The position numbers were made by a program, and so were the translations under genes. Below, one piece after another: positions 1 through 7,245 of a stretch of 64,000 nucleotides of DNA. This DNA is from Tenacibaculum lutimaris (lineage in GTDB: Bacteria > Bacteroidota > Bacteroidia > Flavobacteriales > Flavobacteriaceae): the NCBI RefSeq assembly GCF_003610735.1, contig NZ_RAQM01000013.1:1-64000 (forward strand), written 5' to 3'. How positions within the stretch are numbered: the stretch's first letter is position 1; each line of letters starts with the position of its first letter. Below the pieces are notes generated by a model. It saw only the letters and a program-made list of their open reading frames with translations, was not told the DNA's origin and made no database searches.

Positions 1-82
1 TGACGAAATCTAGGTTTCAACGTATAACATAACCTTACTCTACGCTTTTTTCTTTCTGATTTATATTACTAAATTTAAACAA

Positions 83-222
83 TTGCTAACTTAAGCCGTA
101 TAAAATTAATTGCTAGTAAAAGCCATTTTACGAAAGTCCTCGCGGACTTTCTATCTGTGATTTATTTGCCAACTTTAGTGCTTAAAACACGCAACTAATC
201 TTATACAACAACGTTAGGCAAC
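83..222 (+). repeat. attC-like integron recombination site 1
   Basis: Imperfect palindrome of about 140 bp ending in the core GTTAGGC (213-219), which fits the integron R' consensus GTTRRRY. Inside it GTATAAAATTAATTGC (98-113) is the near reverse complement (14 of 16) of GCAACTAATCTTATAC (191-206). A central hairpin has GAAAGTCC (132-139), loop TCGC and GGACTTTC (144-151). The outer arm TTGCTAAC (83-90) pairs with the core with one bulge. The right half is visibly homologous to the second repeat at 930-1058. This matches the fold of an attC site. No integrase gene is in the window, so it would be a site without a local integrase, or a remnant. Confidence 0.55.
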
Positions 223-238
223 ATTAAAACCAAACATT

Positions 239-925
239 ATGAACTGTTACAACTGCGGAATTGAATTGACAGACGAAACTAACCACGTTGAACATATTCC
301 TGCCAAGAATTTATTTAGCACATATCCGCCAGAATACAAAGTTAATTTATTGACAGTTCCTGCTTGTTATGATTGCAACATTGGACTTTATTCGAAAATT
401 GACCAAGAAATAAGAGATGCTGTTGGAGTTTTAAATGAAAATGATGATTTGAAAAATGAAATGACGGCTAAAGCTGTGCGTTCAATAATGAGAAAAAGTA
501 ATTGGAAAGAAAGAGTTTTCAGTATTGATGAGGGAAAATCATTTGAAGTTAGTTTCAGTTATAATGACATTGAAAAATTACACGTTAAAAATTTCAAAGG
601 ATTATTTTATGCTAAATATGGACAACAAATATCAGATGAATATCAAATTAGAATAATTGCAGAAGGAGACGAAGAAAACGAAAAACTACAAAAGGTAAAT
701 GGATATTTTCGAGAATTTATTGACTACGAAACGGATTGGAGCCATATTGGACATCCCACTGTTTTTAAATATAAACTTAAGGCTATGATTCCTGGAGAAG
801 ATGATATGTTTTATGACGGAGAAAATATTGAAGACGCTATTGGATTTGTATGTACAATGGAATATCACGGAGCTTTGAAACCACTTGTTATTGCTCAATC
901 GAATGAGTTTATTACTGAAAAATAA
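239..925 (+). CDS. HNH-motif protein of unknown function carried as a cassette
   Basis: 228 aa with an N-terminal treble-clef pattern: C3-x2-C6, H16-x2-H19 in an EHIP context, and C43-x2-C46 followed by Asn. This resembles the metal-binding core of HNH endonucleases. Residues 60-228 match no domain I recognise. There is no signal peptide or membrane segment, so it is probably cytoplasmic. The gene starts 25 bp after the first attC-like core, ends a few bases before the second repeat, and is alone between them, as expected for an integron cassette. Nuclease activity is inference from the motif. It could be a defence gene, a toxin or an inactive zinc-binding protein. The start ATG is the first in frame after the core. 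Confidence 0.8.
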   Translation: MNCYNCGIELTDETNHVEHIPAKNLFSTYPPEYKVNLLTVPACYDCNIGLYSKIDQEIRDAVGVLNENDDLKNEMTAKAVRSIMRKSNWKERVFSIDEGKSFEVSFSYNDIEKLHVKNFKGLFYAKYGQQISDEYQIRIIAEGDEENEKLQKVNGYFREFIDYETDWSHIGHPTVFKYKLKAMIPGEDDMFYDGENIEDAIGFVCTMEYHGALKPLVIAQSNEFITEK

Positions 926-926
926 C

Positions 927-1058
927 GTTGCCTAACACCGGCTATAAATAATTGCTTGTTCTCGCCTACTTCTGAAAAACAGTAGTTTTCTTATTCAGTT
1001 CGTATTCATTAAATTAGAGCTTTAAAAACACAACTAATTTTATACGAATACGTTATGT
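927..1058 (+). repeat. attC-like integron recombination site 2
   Basis: Starts with GTTGCCTAAC (927-936), the exact reverse complement of GTTAGGCAAC (213-222) at the head of the same cassette; this is the R''/R' relation expected of one integron cassette. It ends in the core GTTATGT (1052-1058). The left arm TATAAATAATTG (943-954) can pair with the segment near 1031-1044, and CTACT/AGTAG (966-970, 981-985) form a central stem. The segment about 1015-1053 aligns with 175-214 of the first repeat. The length of about 130 bp is within the range of attC sites. Confidence 0.6.
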
Positions 1059-1711
1059 ATCTTTCTAAATACCAAACACTAAAACACTATTTAGGAGCAC
1101 TTTTTTTAATGCTAATTGTAACTTCCTGTAAAGGGCAAACACAAACAAACATAGAAAGAAATGTGGGTGGAGGTTGCCAAGACTGTAAGGCTTTATTGGA
1201 TTATAAAATGCTTAATATAAATCCTAAGTCAGTTGACACCCTGCCTGGTTTTCATGAAAATGAACCAAAACTAAAAATAACGGGTACTGCATTTAAAAAA
1301 GACGGAAAAACACCGGCTAAAAATGTTATACTCTACATTTATCACACAGACAGAAATGGAATTTACCAACCCAGTGACAAACCTGTAGGTTCGGAAAAAA
1401 GACACGGACAATATAGAAACTGGCTAAAAACAGGTAACGATGGAAAATTTACTTTTTACACATTCAGGCCAGCATCTTACCCAAATACACAAGAACCAGA
1501 GCACATTCATATTTATGTAAAAGAGCCCAATACCGTACCTTATTATATTGACAGCTATCAATTTGAAAGCGACCCTGCTCTTACTGAAGAAAAAAAGCAA
1601 TCAGAAAAAAACAGAGGTGGTTCTGGAATCATACAACTTAAAAAAGAAGATGGTATTTGGACTGCCAACAGAGATTTAATTTTAGGATTGAATATTCCTG
1701 ATTATGAGTAA
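1055..1711 (+). CDS. Intradiol ring-cleavage dioxygenase-like lipoprotein
   Basis: 218 aa. Residues 1-24 form a lipoprotein signal with lipobox VTSC and C25 as the lipidated Cys. The body matches the intradiol (protocatechuate 3,4-dioxygenase-like) beta-sandwich family, with LKITGTAF, ILYIYHTD, a Tyr in GIYQPSD, a Tyr in RHGQYRNW and the pair in PEHIHIY. Two Tyr and two His are the Fe(III) ligands of this family, so the metal site looks intact. The surface-lipoprotein subgroup has no established substrate, so catechol cleavage is only a possibility. The start ATG lies within the core of the second attC-like repeat, and no third repeat follows the gene. A later start would remove the charged end of the signal, so 1055 is preferred. 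Confidence 0.8.
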   Translation: MYLSKYQTLKHYLGALFLMLIVTSCKGQTQTNIERNVGGGCQDCKALLDYKMLNINPKSVDTLPGFHENEPKLKITGTAFKKDGKTPAKNVILYIYHTDRNGIYQPSDKPVGSEKRHGQYRNWLKTGNDGKFTFYTFRPASYPNTQEPEHIHIYVKEPNTVPYYIDSYQFESDPALTEEKKQSEKNRGGSGIIQLKKEDGIWTANRDLILGLNIPDYE

Positions 1712-1829
1712 AAAATCATCAATGATTACCTATTCTCCCTTACTTCAAAAACAATAAAACCTAAAAAATAAAACTACTGTATTCTCTTAGAACTGTATCT
1801 TTACAAAAAATAGAAGCAAGAAAAATACG

Positions 1830-2390
1830 ATGACTCTTTTTATCAAAAACATGGTTTGCAATCGCTGTATTATGGTAATTCAAAATGAATTAGACAAACT
1901 AGGTGTGGGTGTAAAGAATATTAAATTAGGTGAAGTTACACTTGAAAAAGAGCTTACTTCCGAAGAAAGAGAACATTTAAACAAAACCTTACTTAGCTTA
2001 GGGTTTGAGATTATTGACGATAAAAAAAGTCGCATTATTGAAAAGATTAAAAACCTAATCATCAACTTAGTGCATCATCAAGACAGTGAAACAAAAATCA
2101 ATTTATCTGAATTATTAAGCAACAAACTACATCACGATTACAACTACCTATCTAACCTTTTTTCTGAAGTAGAAGGCACTACTATTGAAAAGTATTTTAT
2201 TGCCCAAAAAATAGAAAAGGTAAAAGAGTTACTTGTTTACGATGAATTATCGTTGAGTGAAATTGCTTTCCGTTTGCACTATTCAAGCGTAGCATATTTA
2301 AGCAATCAGTTTAAAAAAGTAACAGGATTAACCCCGAGTCACTTCAAAAAAATCCGTAAAGACAAACGCACTCCGTTAGACGAGGTGTAA
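1830..2390 (+). CDS. AraC-family regulator with N-terminal metal-binding CxxC segment
   Basis: 186 aa. Residues 1-65 resemble a heavy-metal-associated (HMA) domain with MVCNRC, giving C10-x2-C13, and a short beta-alpha pattern. Residues about 85-180 are an AraC-type double helix-turn-helix (EKVKELLVYDELSLSEIAF, then YLSNQFKKVTGLTPSHFKK). The gene sits 86 bp upstream of copA on the same strand. Neighbourhood and the CxxC suggest a copper-sensing activator of copA and the downstream chaperone; this is inference. A -7-like TATCTTTAC (1796-1804) precedes it, and the shared 19-bp motif of its neighbours is not seen before this gene. Confidence 0.85.
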   Translation: MTLFIKNMVCNRCIMVIQNELDKLGVGVKNIKLGEVTLEKELTSEEREHLNKTLLSLGFEIIDDKKSRIIEKIKNLIINLVHHQDSETKINLSELLSNKLHHDYNYLSNLFSEVEGTTIEKYFIAQKIEKVKELLVYDELSLSEIAFRLHYSSVAYLSNQFKKVTGLTPSHFKKIRKDKRTPLDEV

Positions 2391-2405
2391 ATCTTATAAA
2401 TCAAT
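2387..2405 (+). promoter_or_regulatory. Candidate operator of the copper regulator, copA copy
   Basis: GTAAATCTTATAAATCAAT, identical in 18 of 19 positions to the motif at 4952-4970. It overlaps the stop codon of the AraC-type gene and lies 60 bp (start to start) before the -7-like TTTG at 2447-2450. The same 60-bp distance is found before the chaperone gene. Both promoters share TTTGTAGTAT and lack a clear -33 TTG, which suits activator-dependent promoters. Confidence 0.55.
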
Positions 2406-2476
2406 TACAAAATTCCACAATAAATTTTCTTTAACTTATAGCCAACTTTGTAGTATACAAATTCATACAAGAAAAA

Positions 2477-4891
2477 ATGGCAACAAATAATAAAGATATC
2501 ATTTACCTACCCTTAGAAGGTGTGGAAAGTGAACACTGTGCTTTAATCGTTGAAAAAGGCTTAGCACATGTTGAAGGAATTGAAACCCATAAAGTAGAAC
2601 TAAACAACCGAAGAGCTGCTATTACAGTTAGTAACGAAGAAGTTCTTGCTAATGCCGTTACTACTATAAAAGATTTGGGGTACGGTGTTACTACTGTTAA
2701 AAAAGTTTTTCCAGTATTAGGTATGACCTGCGCCTCTTGTGCAGGAAGCGCTGAAAGTATTGTTAGCTTTGAACCAGGCGTAGTAAATGCTTCAGTAAAT
2801 TTTGCTAGCGGAAACTTAACGGTAGAATACCTTCCTAATATGACCAATGCTACAAAACTGCAAAAAGCTGTACAAGGTGCGGGTTATGATTTGTTAATTG
2901 AAGACGAAACCAAACAGCAAGAAACCTTAGAAGCAATTCACGAAAAGAAATTCAACCAATTAAAAACTAAAACCATTTGGTCGGTAATACTCTCGTTACC
3001 TGTGGTTATTATTGGTATGTTTTTTATGAATATGCCCTATGCAAACCCTATAATGTGGGCCTTCACTACCCCAGTGTTGCTATGGTTTGGTAAAGACTTT
3101 TTTATCAATGCATGGAAACAAGCCAAACATCGTTCTGCAAATATGGATACCCTAGTAGCCTTAAGTACGGGTATAGCTTATATATTTAGTGTATTTAACA
3201 TGTTATTTCCTAAGTTTTGGGAATCTAGAGGATTAGAAGCACATGTATATTTTGAGGCTGCTTCAGTTATTATTGCATTTATTCTTTTAGGAAAATTATT
3301 GGAAGAAAAAGCTAAAGGAAATACCTCATCTGCCATTAAAAAATTGATGGGTTTACAACCTAAAACAGTTGTTGTGATACAACCTGACGGAACGGAAAAG
3401 CAAACTGCTATTGAAGAAGTGAACGTAGGTGATATTATTCTTGTAAAACCAGGAGAAAAAATTGCGGTAGATGGTATGGTTACTACAGGAAGCTCGTATG
3501 TAGATGAAAGCATGTTAAGTGGTGAACCTGTTCCTGTACTAAAAGAAGAAAATGAAAAAGTATTTGCAGGAACCATTAATCAGAAAGGAAGTTTTCAATT
3601 TAAAGCTGTTAAAGTTGGAAAAGAAACCATGCTTGCTCAGATTATTAAAATGGTACAAGATGCACAAGGTAGTAAGGCTCCTGTACAAAAATTAGTCGAT
3701 AAAATCGCCAGTATTTTCGTACCTGTAGTTATGAGTATTGCTGTTATTACATTTATTATATGGTTTGTTTTAGGTGGAGATAATGGAGTTATTCAAGGAT
3801 TATTAGCTGGTATTACGGTACTGGTTATTGCATGCCCTTGTGCTTTAGGACTTGCTACCCCTACTGCTATTATGGTGGGTGTGGGTAAAGGTGCTGAAAA
3901 CGGTATTTTAATTAAAGATGCTGAAAGCCTTGAATCTGCTAAAAAAGTAAACGCTATTATTTTAGACAAAACAGGAACTATTACCGAAGGAAAACCTGAA
4001 GTTACAGGTATATCTTGGCTACGTAATGATGATACTACTAAAAACATACTTTTAAGTATTGAGAAAAAATCTGAACACCCATTAGCAGAAGCTGTTGTAA
4101 AGTTTTTAGGAGATACTGCCACTACTCCACTAACAAATTTCGACAGTATTACAGGTAAAGGTGCTAAGGCTGATTATAATGAGGAAACCTTTTTTGTGGG
4201 TAATAAAAAGTTATTGGCTGAAAATAAGGTTACCATAGCGGAAGAACTTTTAAAACAGGCTAATGAATGGAGCAAACAAGCCAAAACAGTTATTTGGTTT
4301 GCTAATAATAAGGAAGCACTTTCTGTACTTGCTATTTCAGATAAAATAAAAGAGACCTCAGTACAAGCTATTAAGGAGCTACAGGCTATGGATATTGAGT
4401 TATATATGCTTACAGGTGATAACGAAGCTACTGCAAAATCTATCGCTGAAGAAACAGGTATTCAACATTATAAAGCTGAAGTATTACCACAACATAAAGC
4501 CGATTTTGTAAAAGAATTACAACAACAAGGAAAAACTGTTGCTATGGTAGGTGATGGTATTAACGATAGTACTGCGTTGGCTACTGCTGATGTTAGTATT
4601 GCCATGGGAAAAGGTAGTGATATTGCAATGGATGTTGCTAAAATGACCATTATATCATCCGATCTAAGTAAAATTCCGCAAGCCATAAAACTATCAAAAC
4701 AAACGGTGGCTACCATTAAACAAAACCTATTTTGGGCATTTATTTATAACCTTATTGGTATTCCTATTGCAGCTGGTATTTTATATCCAATTAATGGTTT
4801 CTTATTAAATCCTATGATTGCTGGTGCAGCTATGGCTATGAGTAGTGTTAGTGTGGTTAGCAATAGCTTACGATTAAAGTGGAAAAAGTAA
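2477..4891 (+). CDS. copA: Copper-translocating P1B-type ATPase
   Basis: 804 aa inner-membrane Cu(I) export pump. Order: degenerate HMA domain (residues 1-70, only C21 where CxxC is expected), true HMA domain with MTCASC (C85, C88), membrane helices, actuator loop with SGEP, membrane site C453-P-C455, phosphorylation motif DKTGT (D497), the P1B HP motif in SEHPLAEAV, and hinge GDGIND (from G692). All catalytic motifs are intact. CPC in this setting, with the flanking AraC/HMA regulator and the chaperone, points to Cu(I) or Ag(I). The hinge continues STAL where APAL is usual. The start ATG at 2477 is 27 bp after the conserved TTTG element. Confidence 0.95.
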   Translation: MATNNKDIIYLPLEGVESEHCALIVEKGLAHVEGIETHKVELNNRRAAITVSNEEVLANAVTTIKDLGYGVTTVKKVFPVLGMTCASCAGSAESIVSFEPGVVNASVNFASGNLTVEYLPNMTNATKLQKAVQGAGYDLLIEDETKQQETLEAIHEKKFNQLKTKTIWSVILSLPVVIIGMFFMNMPYANPIMWAFTTPVLLWFGKDFFINAWKQAKHRSANMDTLVALSTGIAYIFSVFNMLFPKFWESRGLEAHVYFEAASVIIAFILLGKLLEEKAKGNTSSAIKKLMGLQPKTVVVIQPDGTEKQTAIEEVNVGDIILVKPGEKIAVDGMVTTGSSYVDESMLSGEPVPVLKEENEKVFAGTINQKGSFQFKAVKVGKETMLAQIIKMVQDAQGSKAPVQKLVDKIASIFVPVVMSIAVITFIIWFVLGGDNGVIQGLLAGITVLVIACPCALGLATPTAIMVGVGKGAENGILIKDAESLESAKKVNAIILDKTGTITEGKPEVTGISWLRNDDTTKNILLSIEKKSEHPLAEAVVKFLGDTATTPLTNFDSITGKGAKADYNEETFFVGNKKLLAENKVTIAEELLKQANEWSKQAKTVIWFANNKEALSVLAISDKIKETSVQAIKELQAMDIELYMLTGDNEATAKSIAEETGIQHYKAEVLPQHKADFVKELQQQGKTVAMVGDGINDSTALATADVSIAMGKGSDIAMDVAKMTIISSDLSKIPQAIKLSKQTVATIKQNLFWAFIYNLIGIPIAAGILYPINGFLLNPMIAGAAMAMSSVSVVSNSLRLKWKK

Positions 4892-4951
4892 CAAGTATTT
4901 CTGCACTAGTTAGTGTCGGAATATTTCAAACCTTACTTAGTAAATAAATCT

Positions 4952-4970
4952 GTAAATCTCATAAATCAAT
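4952..4970 (+). promoter_or_regulatory. Candidate operator of the copper regulator, chaperone copy
   Basis: GTAAATCTCATAAATCAAT, one mismatch to the copy upstream of copA. It begins 60 bp before the -7-like TTTG (5012-5015), exactly as at copA, and the promoter-proximal TTTGTAGTATTCAA (5012-5025) matches the copA one in 13 of 14 positions. Conserved sequence and conserved spacing argue for one regulator acting at both promoters; the AraC-type protein at 1830 is the obvious candidate. Confidence 0.55.
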
Positions 4971-5047
4971 CTTTAAATTGTACAACAAAAAATAACGGTG
5001 TTGTGCTGAAATTTGTAGTATTCAATAACAAATAAATTTTTAATATA

Positions 5048-5269
5048 ATGGAAAGTAATAAAGAACTAAAATTTAAAACTAACCTTAACTGTGGAGGATG
5101 TGTATCAAAAGTACAAGCTGATTTAGATAATGCTGAAGGTATTTGCCATTGGAATGTAGATACTAATTTTGATGATAAAATTCTTACTGTAAGTTCTAAA
5201 GGAATTACTGCGGATGAAGTAATTGCTATTGTAAAAAGTAAAGGTTTTAAAGCAGAGCCTTTAGTATAA
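5048..5269 (+). CDS. Small heavy-metal-associated (copper chaperone-like) protein
   Basis: 73 aa made of a single HMA fold with NCGGC giving C15-x2-C18, the usual Cu(I)-binding pair. No signal peptide, so it should be cytoplasmic and could deliver copper to the HMA domain of the ATPase encoded just upstream. It has its own promoter with the same 19-bp motif and -7 region as copA, and an intrinsic terminator follows at 5356-5382. Copper specificity is inferred from context. Confidence 0.9.
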   Translation: MESNKELKFKTNLNCGGCVSKVQADLDNAEGICHWNVDTNFDDKILTVSSKGITADEVIAIVKSKGFKAEPLV

Positions 5270-5355
5270 AAAGCATTTATAATATTATGATGCGCTAAAG
5301 AACATCATAACTATTTCACAAGCTGTTAGCGTAACTTTCTTATAATTTTATACAT

Positions 5356-5386
5356 AAATACACTCTTCCTTGGAGTGTATTTTTCT
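5356..5386 (+). terminator. Intrinsic terminator after the copper chaperone
   Basis: Stem AAATACACTC (5356-5365) with GAGTGTATTT (5373-5382), followed by a T-rich stretch. Confidence 0.75.
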
Positions 5387-5519
5387 TTTATATTTGAAAG
5401 AATAAAATTGCAAAAACTACTTCGTTATTCTACTATAAAAAGAAATATATTAGTAAGTTTTTTTCTTTATAAACTAGTTACATATATTTTAGAGAATCTT
5501 TGAATGTTTTTAATTAATC

Positions 5520-5852
5520 ATGAAACAATTAAAATTTATATATAATCCAAAAATTACTTCAATTCTAATAATTGGAATTTGTTTAACAGGAATTTTATTA
5601 GGAAATTATATACAAATTTTCCGGGTTTCAAATTATAGATGGGCTTATCAATATGGTAATTACCTTAATTTTGTTATGGTTTTAAGCTCTGTTGGATGGT
5701 CTTTCTTTCATCCTCTAATAATTTTATCTGATCGAAAATCTCAGAATAAAACAAAATGGAAAGAACAATTTATATGGAGTTTAGTTGGATTCATACCATT
5801 CTTATATTTTTTAATCGGAATAATTATTTCTTCTATTAAAAAAAAAAATTGA
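5520..5852 (+). CDS. Small membrane protein of unknown function
   Basis: 110 aa with about three hydrophobic segments: residues 13-31, 47-70 with aromatic residues, and 86-106, then a Lys-rich end. No conserved motif that I recognise. It stands alone between the copper module terminator and the TetR gene. The hydrophobic pattern and clean reading frame support a real gene, but no function can be assigned. Start ATG at 5520 is the only sensible one. Confidence 0.6.
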   Translation: MKQLKFIYNPKITSILIIGICLTGILLGNYIQIFRVSNYRWAYQYGNYLNFVMVLSSVGWSFFHPLIILSDRKSQNKTKWKEQFIWSLVGFIPFLYFLIGIIISSIKKKN

Positions 5853-6009
5853 GTAAAACACATAATCTTATGATATATAGGTTTTACTTAAGATTCTGTG
5901 ACATTTCTGATGAATCTTATTTACCGTTAAACTTATAACAACTAATTTTTTAGAGTTGACACTCTATTAAACTTTATTTCATTCAAATCTTAAAATGTTA
6001 AAAATACAT

Positions 6010-6023
6010 ACAGACTTGTCTGT
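6010..6023 (+). promoter_or_regulatory. Palindromic TetR-type operator
   Basis: ACAGAC-TT-GTCTGT is a perfect inverted repeat of the AGAC/GTCT type bound by many TetR-family repressors. Its TTG (6016-6018) is at the right distance (20 nt) to be the -33 element of the promoter whose -7 is TAACTTTG at 6039-6046, so a bound repressor would block RNA polymerase. Confidence 0.7.
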
Positions 6024-6038
6024 TCTTTATTTGTTCTA

Positions 6039-6046
6039 TAACTTTG
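6039..6046 (+). promoter_or_regulatory. -7 promoter element of the tetR operon
   Basis: TAACTTTG fits the Bacteroidota TAnnTTTG consensus, with TTG 20 nt upstream inside the palindrome. It is 17 bp before the start codon of the TetR gene. Confidence 0.7.
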
Positions 6047-6062
6047 TCAAAAAATAAGAAAT

Positions 6063-6587
6063 ATGAGCAATCCTAAAGAACGAATATTAGAAACCGTTTC
6101 ATACCTATTTCATCAACAGGGTTATAATAGTACAGGAATCAATCAAGTTATTAAAGAAGCTAAGGTTGCAAAAGCTAGTTTTTACCAGCATTTTAAATCT
6201 AAAGATGCTTTATGTATTGAATTCTTAAACAACAGGCACGAGTATTGGTTTAAGGAGCTTTTTAAATTCACTTCAAAAGGTAAAAACTCAAAAGATAAAA
6301 TACTACTCGCTTTCGATTTTGTAATTCACATGAACACAAAAGAGAATTTTAGAGGCTGTAGTTTTCTTAATATTTTATCAGAGATTTCTAAAGAACAAGA
6401 AGCTATTTTAACTGTTATTCAACTACACAAAAAAGAGTTAAACTCATTTTTTTTACAACTAACCAATAATGATTTATTAGCTACTCATGTATACTTACTT
6501 TTTGAAAGCTCTATCATAGAAAGTCAACTGTTTAAATCAAACGAAATAATAGAAAAATCTAAAACAATTATAAACGAAATATTATAA
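6063..6587 (+). CDS. TetR/AcrR family transcriptional repressor
   Basis: 174 aa. Residues 5-52 carry the TetR helix-turn-helix ([22 protein letters not shown], then [16 protein letters not shown]). The C-terminal part is an all-helical ligand domain typical of the family, a little short (about 190-200 aa is usual). It is probably autoregulated through the palindrome at 6010-6023. It shares an operon with the NTF2-like gene that begins 7 bp after its stop. The ligand is unknown. Confidence 0.92.
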   Translation: MSNPKERILETVSYLFHQQGYNSTGINQVIKEAKVAKASFYQHFKSKDALCIEFLNNRHEYWFKELFKFTSKGKNSKDKILLAFDFVIHMNTKENFRGCSFLNILSEISKEQEAILTVIQLHKKELNSFFLQLTNNDLLATHVYLLFESSIIESQLFKSNEIIEKSKTIINEIL

Positions 6588-6594
6588 CATATTT

Positions 6595-7005
6595 ATGGAA
6601 CAAAAACACCCGCTTCCACCATTTACACTTGAAACAGCGAAACAAAAAATTCAAATGGCTGAAGATGCTTGGAATTCTCAAAACCCTGAAAAGATAGCAT
6701 TAGCTTACACTATTGATAGTGAATGGAGAAATAGAGACACCTTTGTAAATGGTAGAGAAGAAATTATTGGTTTCTTGGCTAAAAAATGGCATAATGAACT
6801 TAATTATAAACTAAAAAAAGACTATTGGTCACATAGTGAAAACAGAATTGCTGTACGCTTTGAATATGAATATCAAAACAAAGAAGGAAAATGGTTTAGA
6901 GCTTATGGCAATGAAAATTGGGAGTTTGACGAAAACGGATTAATGAAAAAAAGATATGCGAGTATTAATGATCTTGAAATAGAAGAGCACGACACCTATC
7001 TTTAA
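6595..7005 (+). CDS. DUF1348 / NTF2-like (SnoaL-like) protein
   Basis: 136 aa single cone-shaped NTF2-like domain. Family signatures are [28 protein letters not shown] and [16 protein letters not shown], which match the DUF1348 group. Such proteins bind small molecules or act as isomerases, but this group has no firm reaction. It is the likely target of the upstream TetR repressor because the two genes are co-directional and 7 bp apart. No signal peptide, so cytoplasmic. Confidence 0.88.
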   Translation: MEQKHPLPPFTLETAKQKIQMAEDAWNSQNPEKIALAYTIDSEWRNRDTFVNGREEIIGFLAKKWHNELNYKLKKDYWSHSENRIAVRFEYEYQNKEGKWFRAYGNENWEFDENGLMKKRYASINDLEIEEHDTYL

Positions 7006-7028
7006 AACACTTATTTAGCTTAATTATA

Positions 7029-7067
7029 ACAGCGACTTTGATACTCTTTCATAGTCGCTGTTGTATT
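7029..7067 (+). terminator. Hairpin closing the tetR operon
   Basis: Stem AACAGCGACT (7029-7038) and AGTCGCTGTT (7054-7063), perfect 10 bp. Only a weak T tract follows, so termination strength is uncertain. Confidence 0.55.
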
Positions 7068-7245
7068 TATTAGAATACAAGGTTAGAGAATTAAACTTAC
7101 AATAAAACTCATTGTGACCTATAAAATCTACTTTCATAAATTAAAGCAAAAAAACTACCTTTATCTAATTACATCTTCTACGAAGAATATGTAAGATATA
7201 TAGCGTCACCAAACACTAACCAAAACTTTTTATTAATTAATTTCT

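Noticed and set aside
1-82. Further integron cassette end at the left edge (ACATAAC at 27-33 is the inverse of GTTATGT at 1052-1058)
   Set aside because: A 7-mer match in AT-rich DNA is weak, and the first repeat aligns better with its left arm at 83-90. It cannot be decided without sequence to the left.
2503-4716. Antisense ORFs inside copA
   Set aside because: Shadows of a well-conserved gene with intact motifs on the plus strand.
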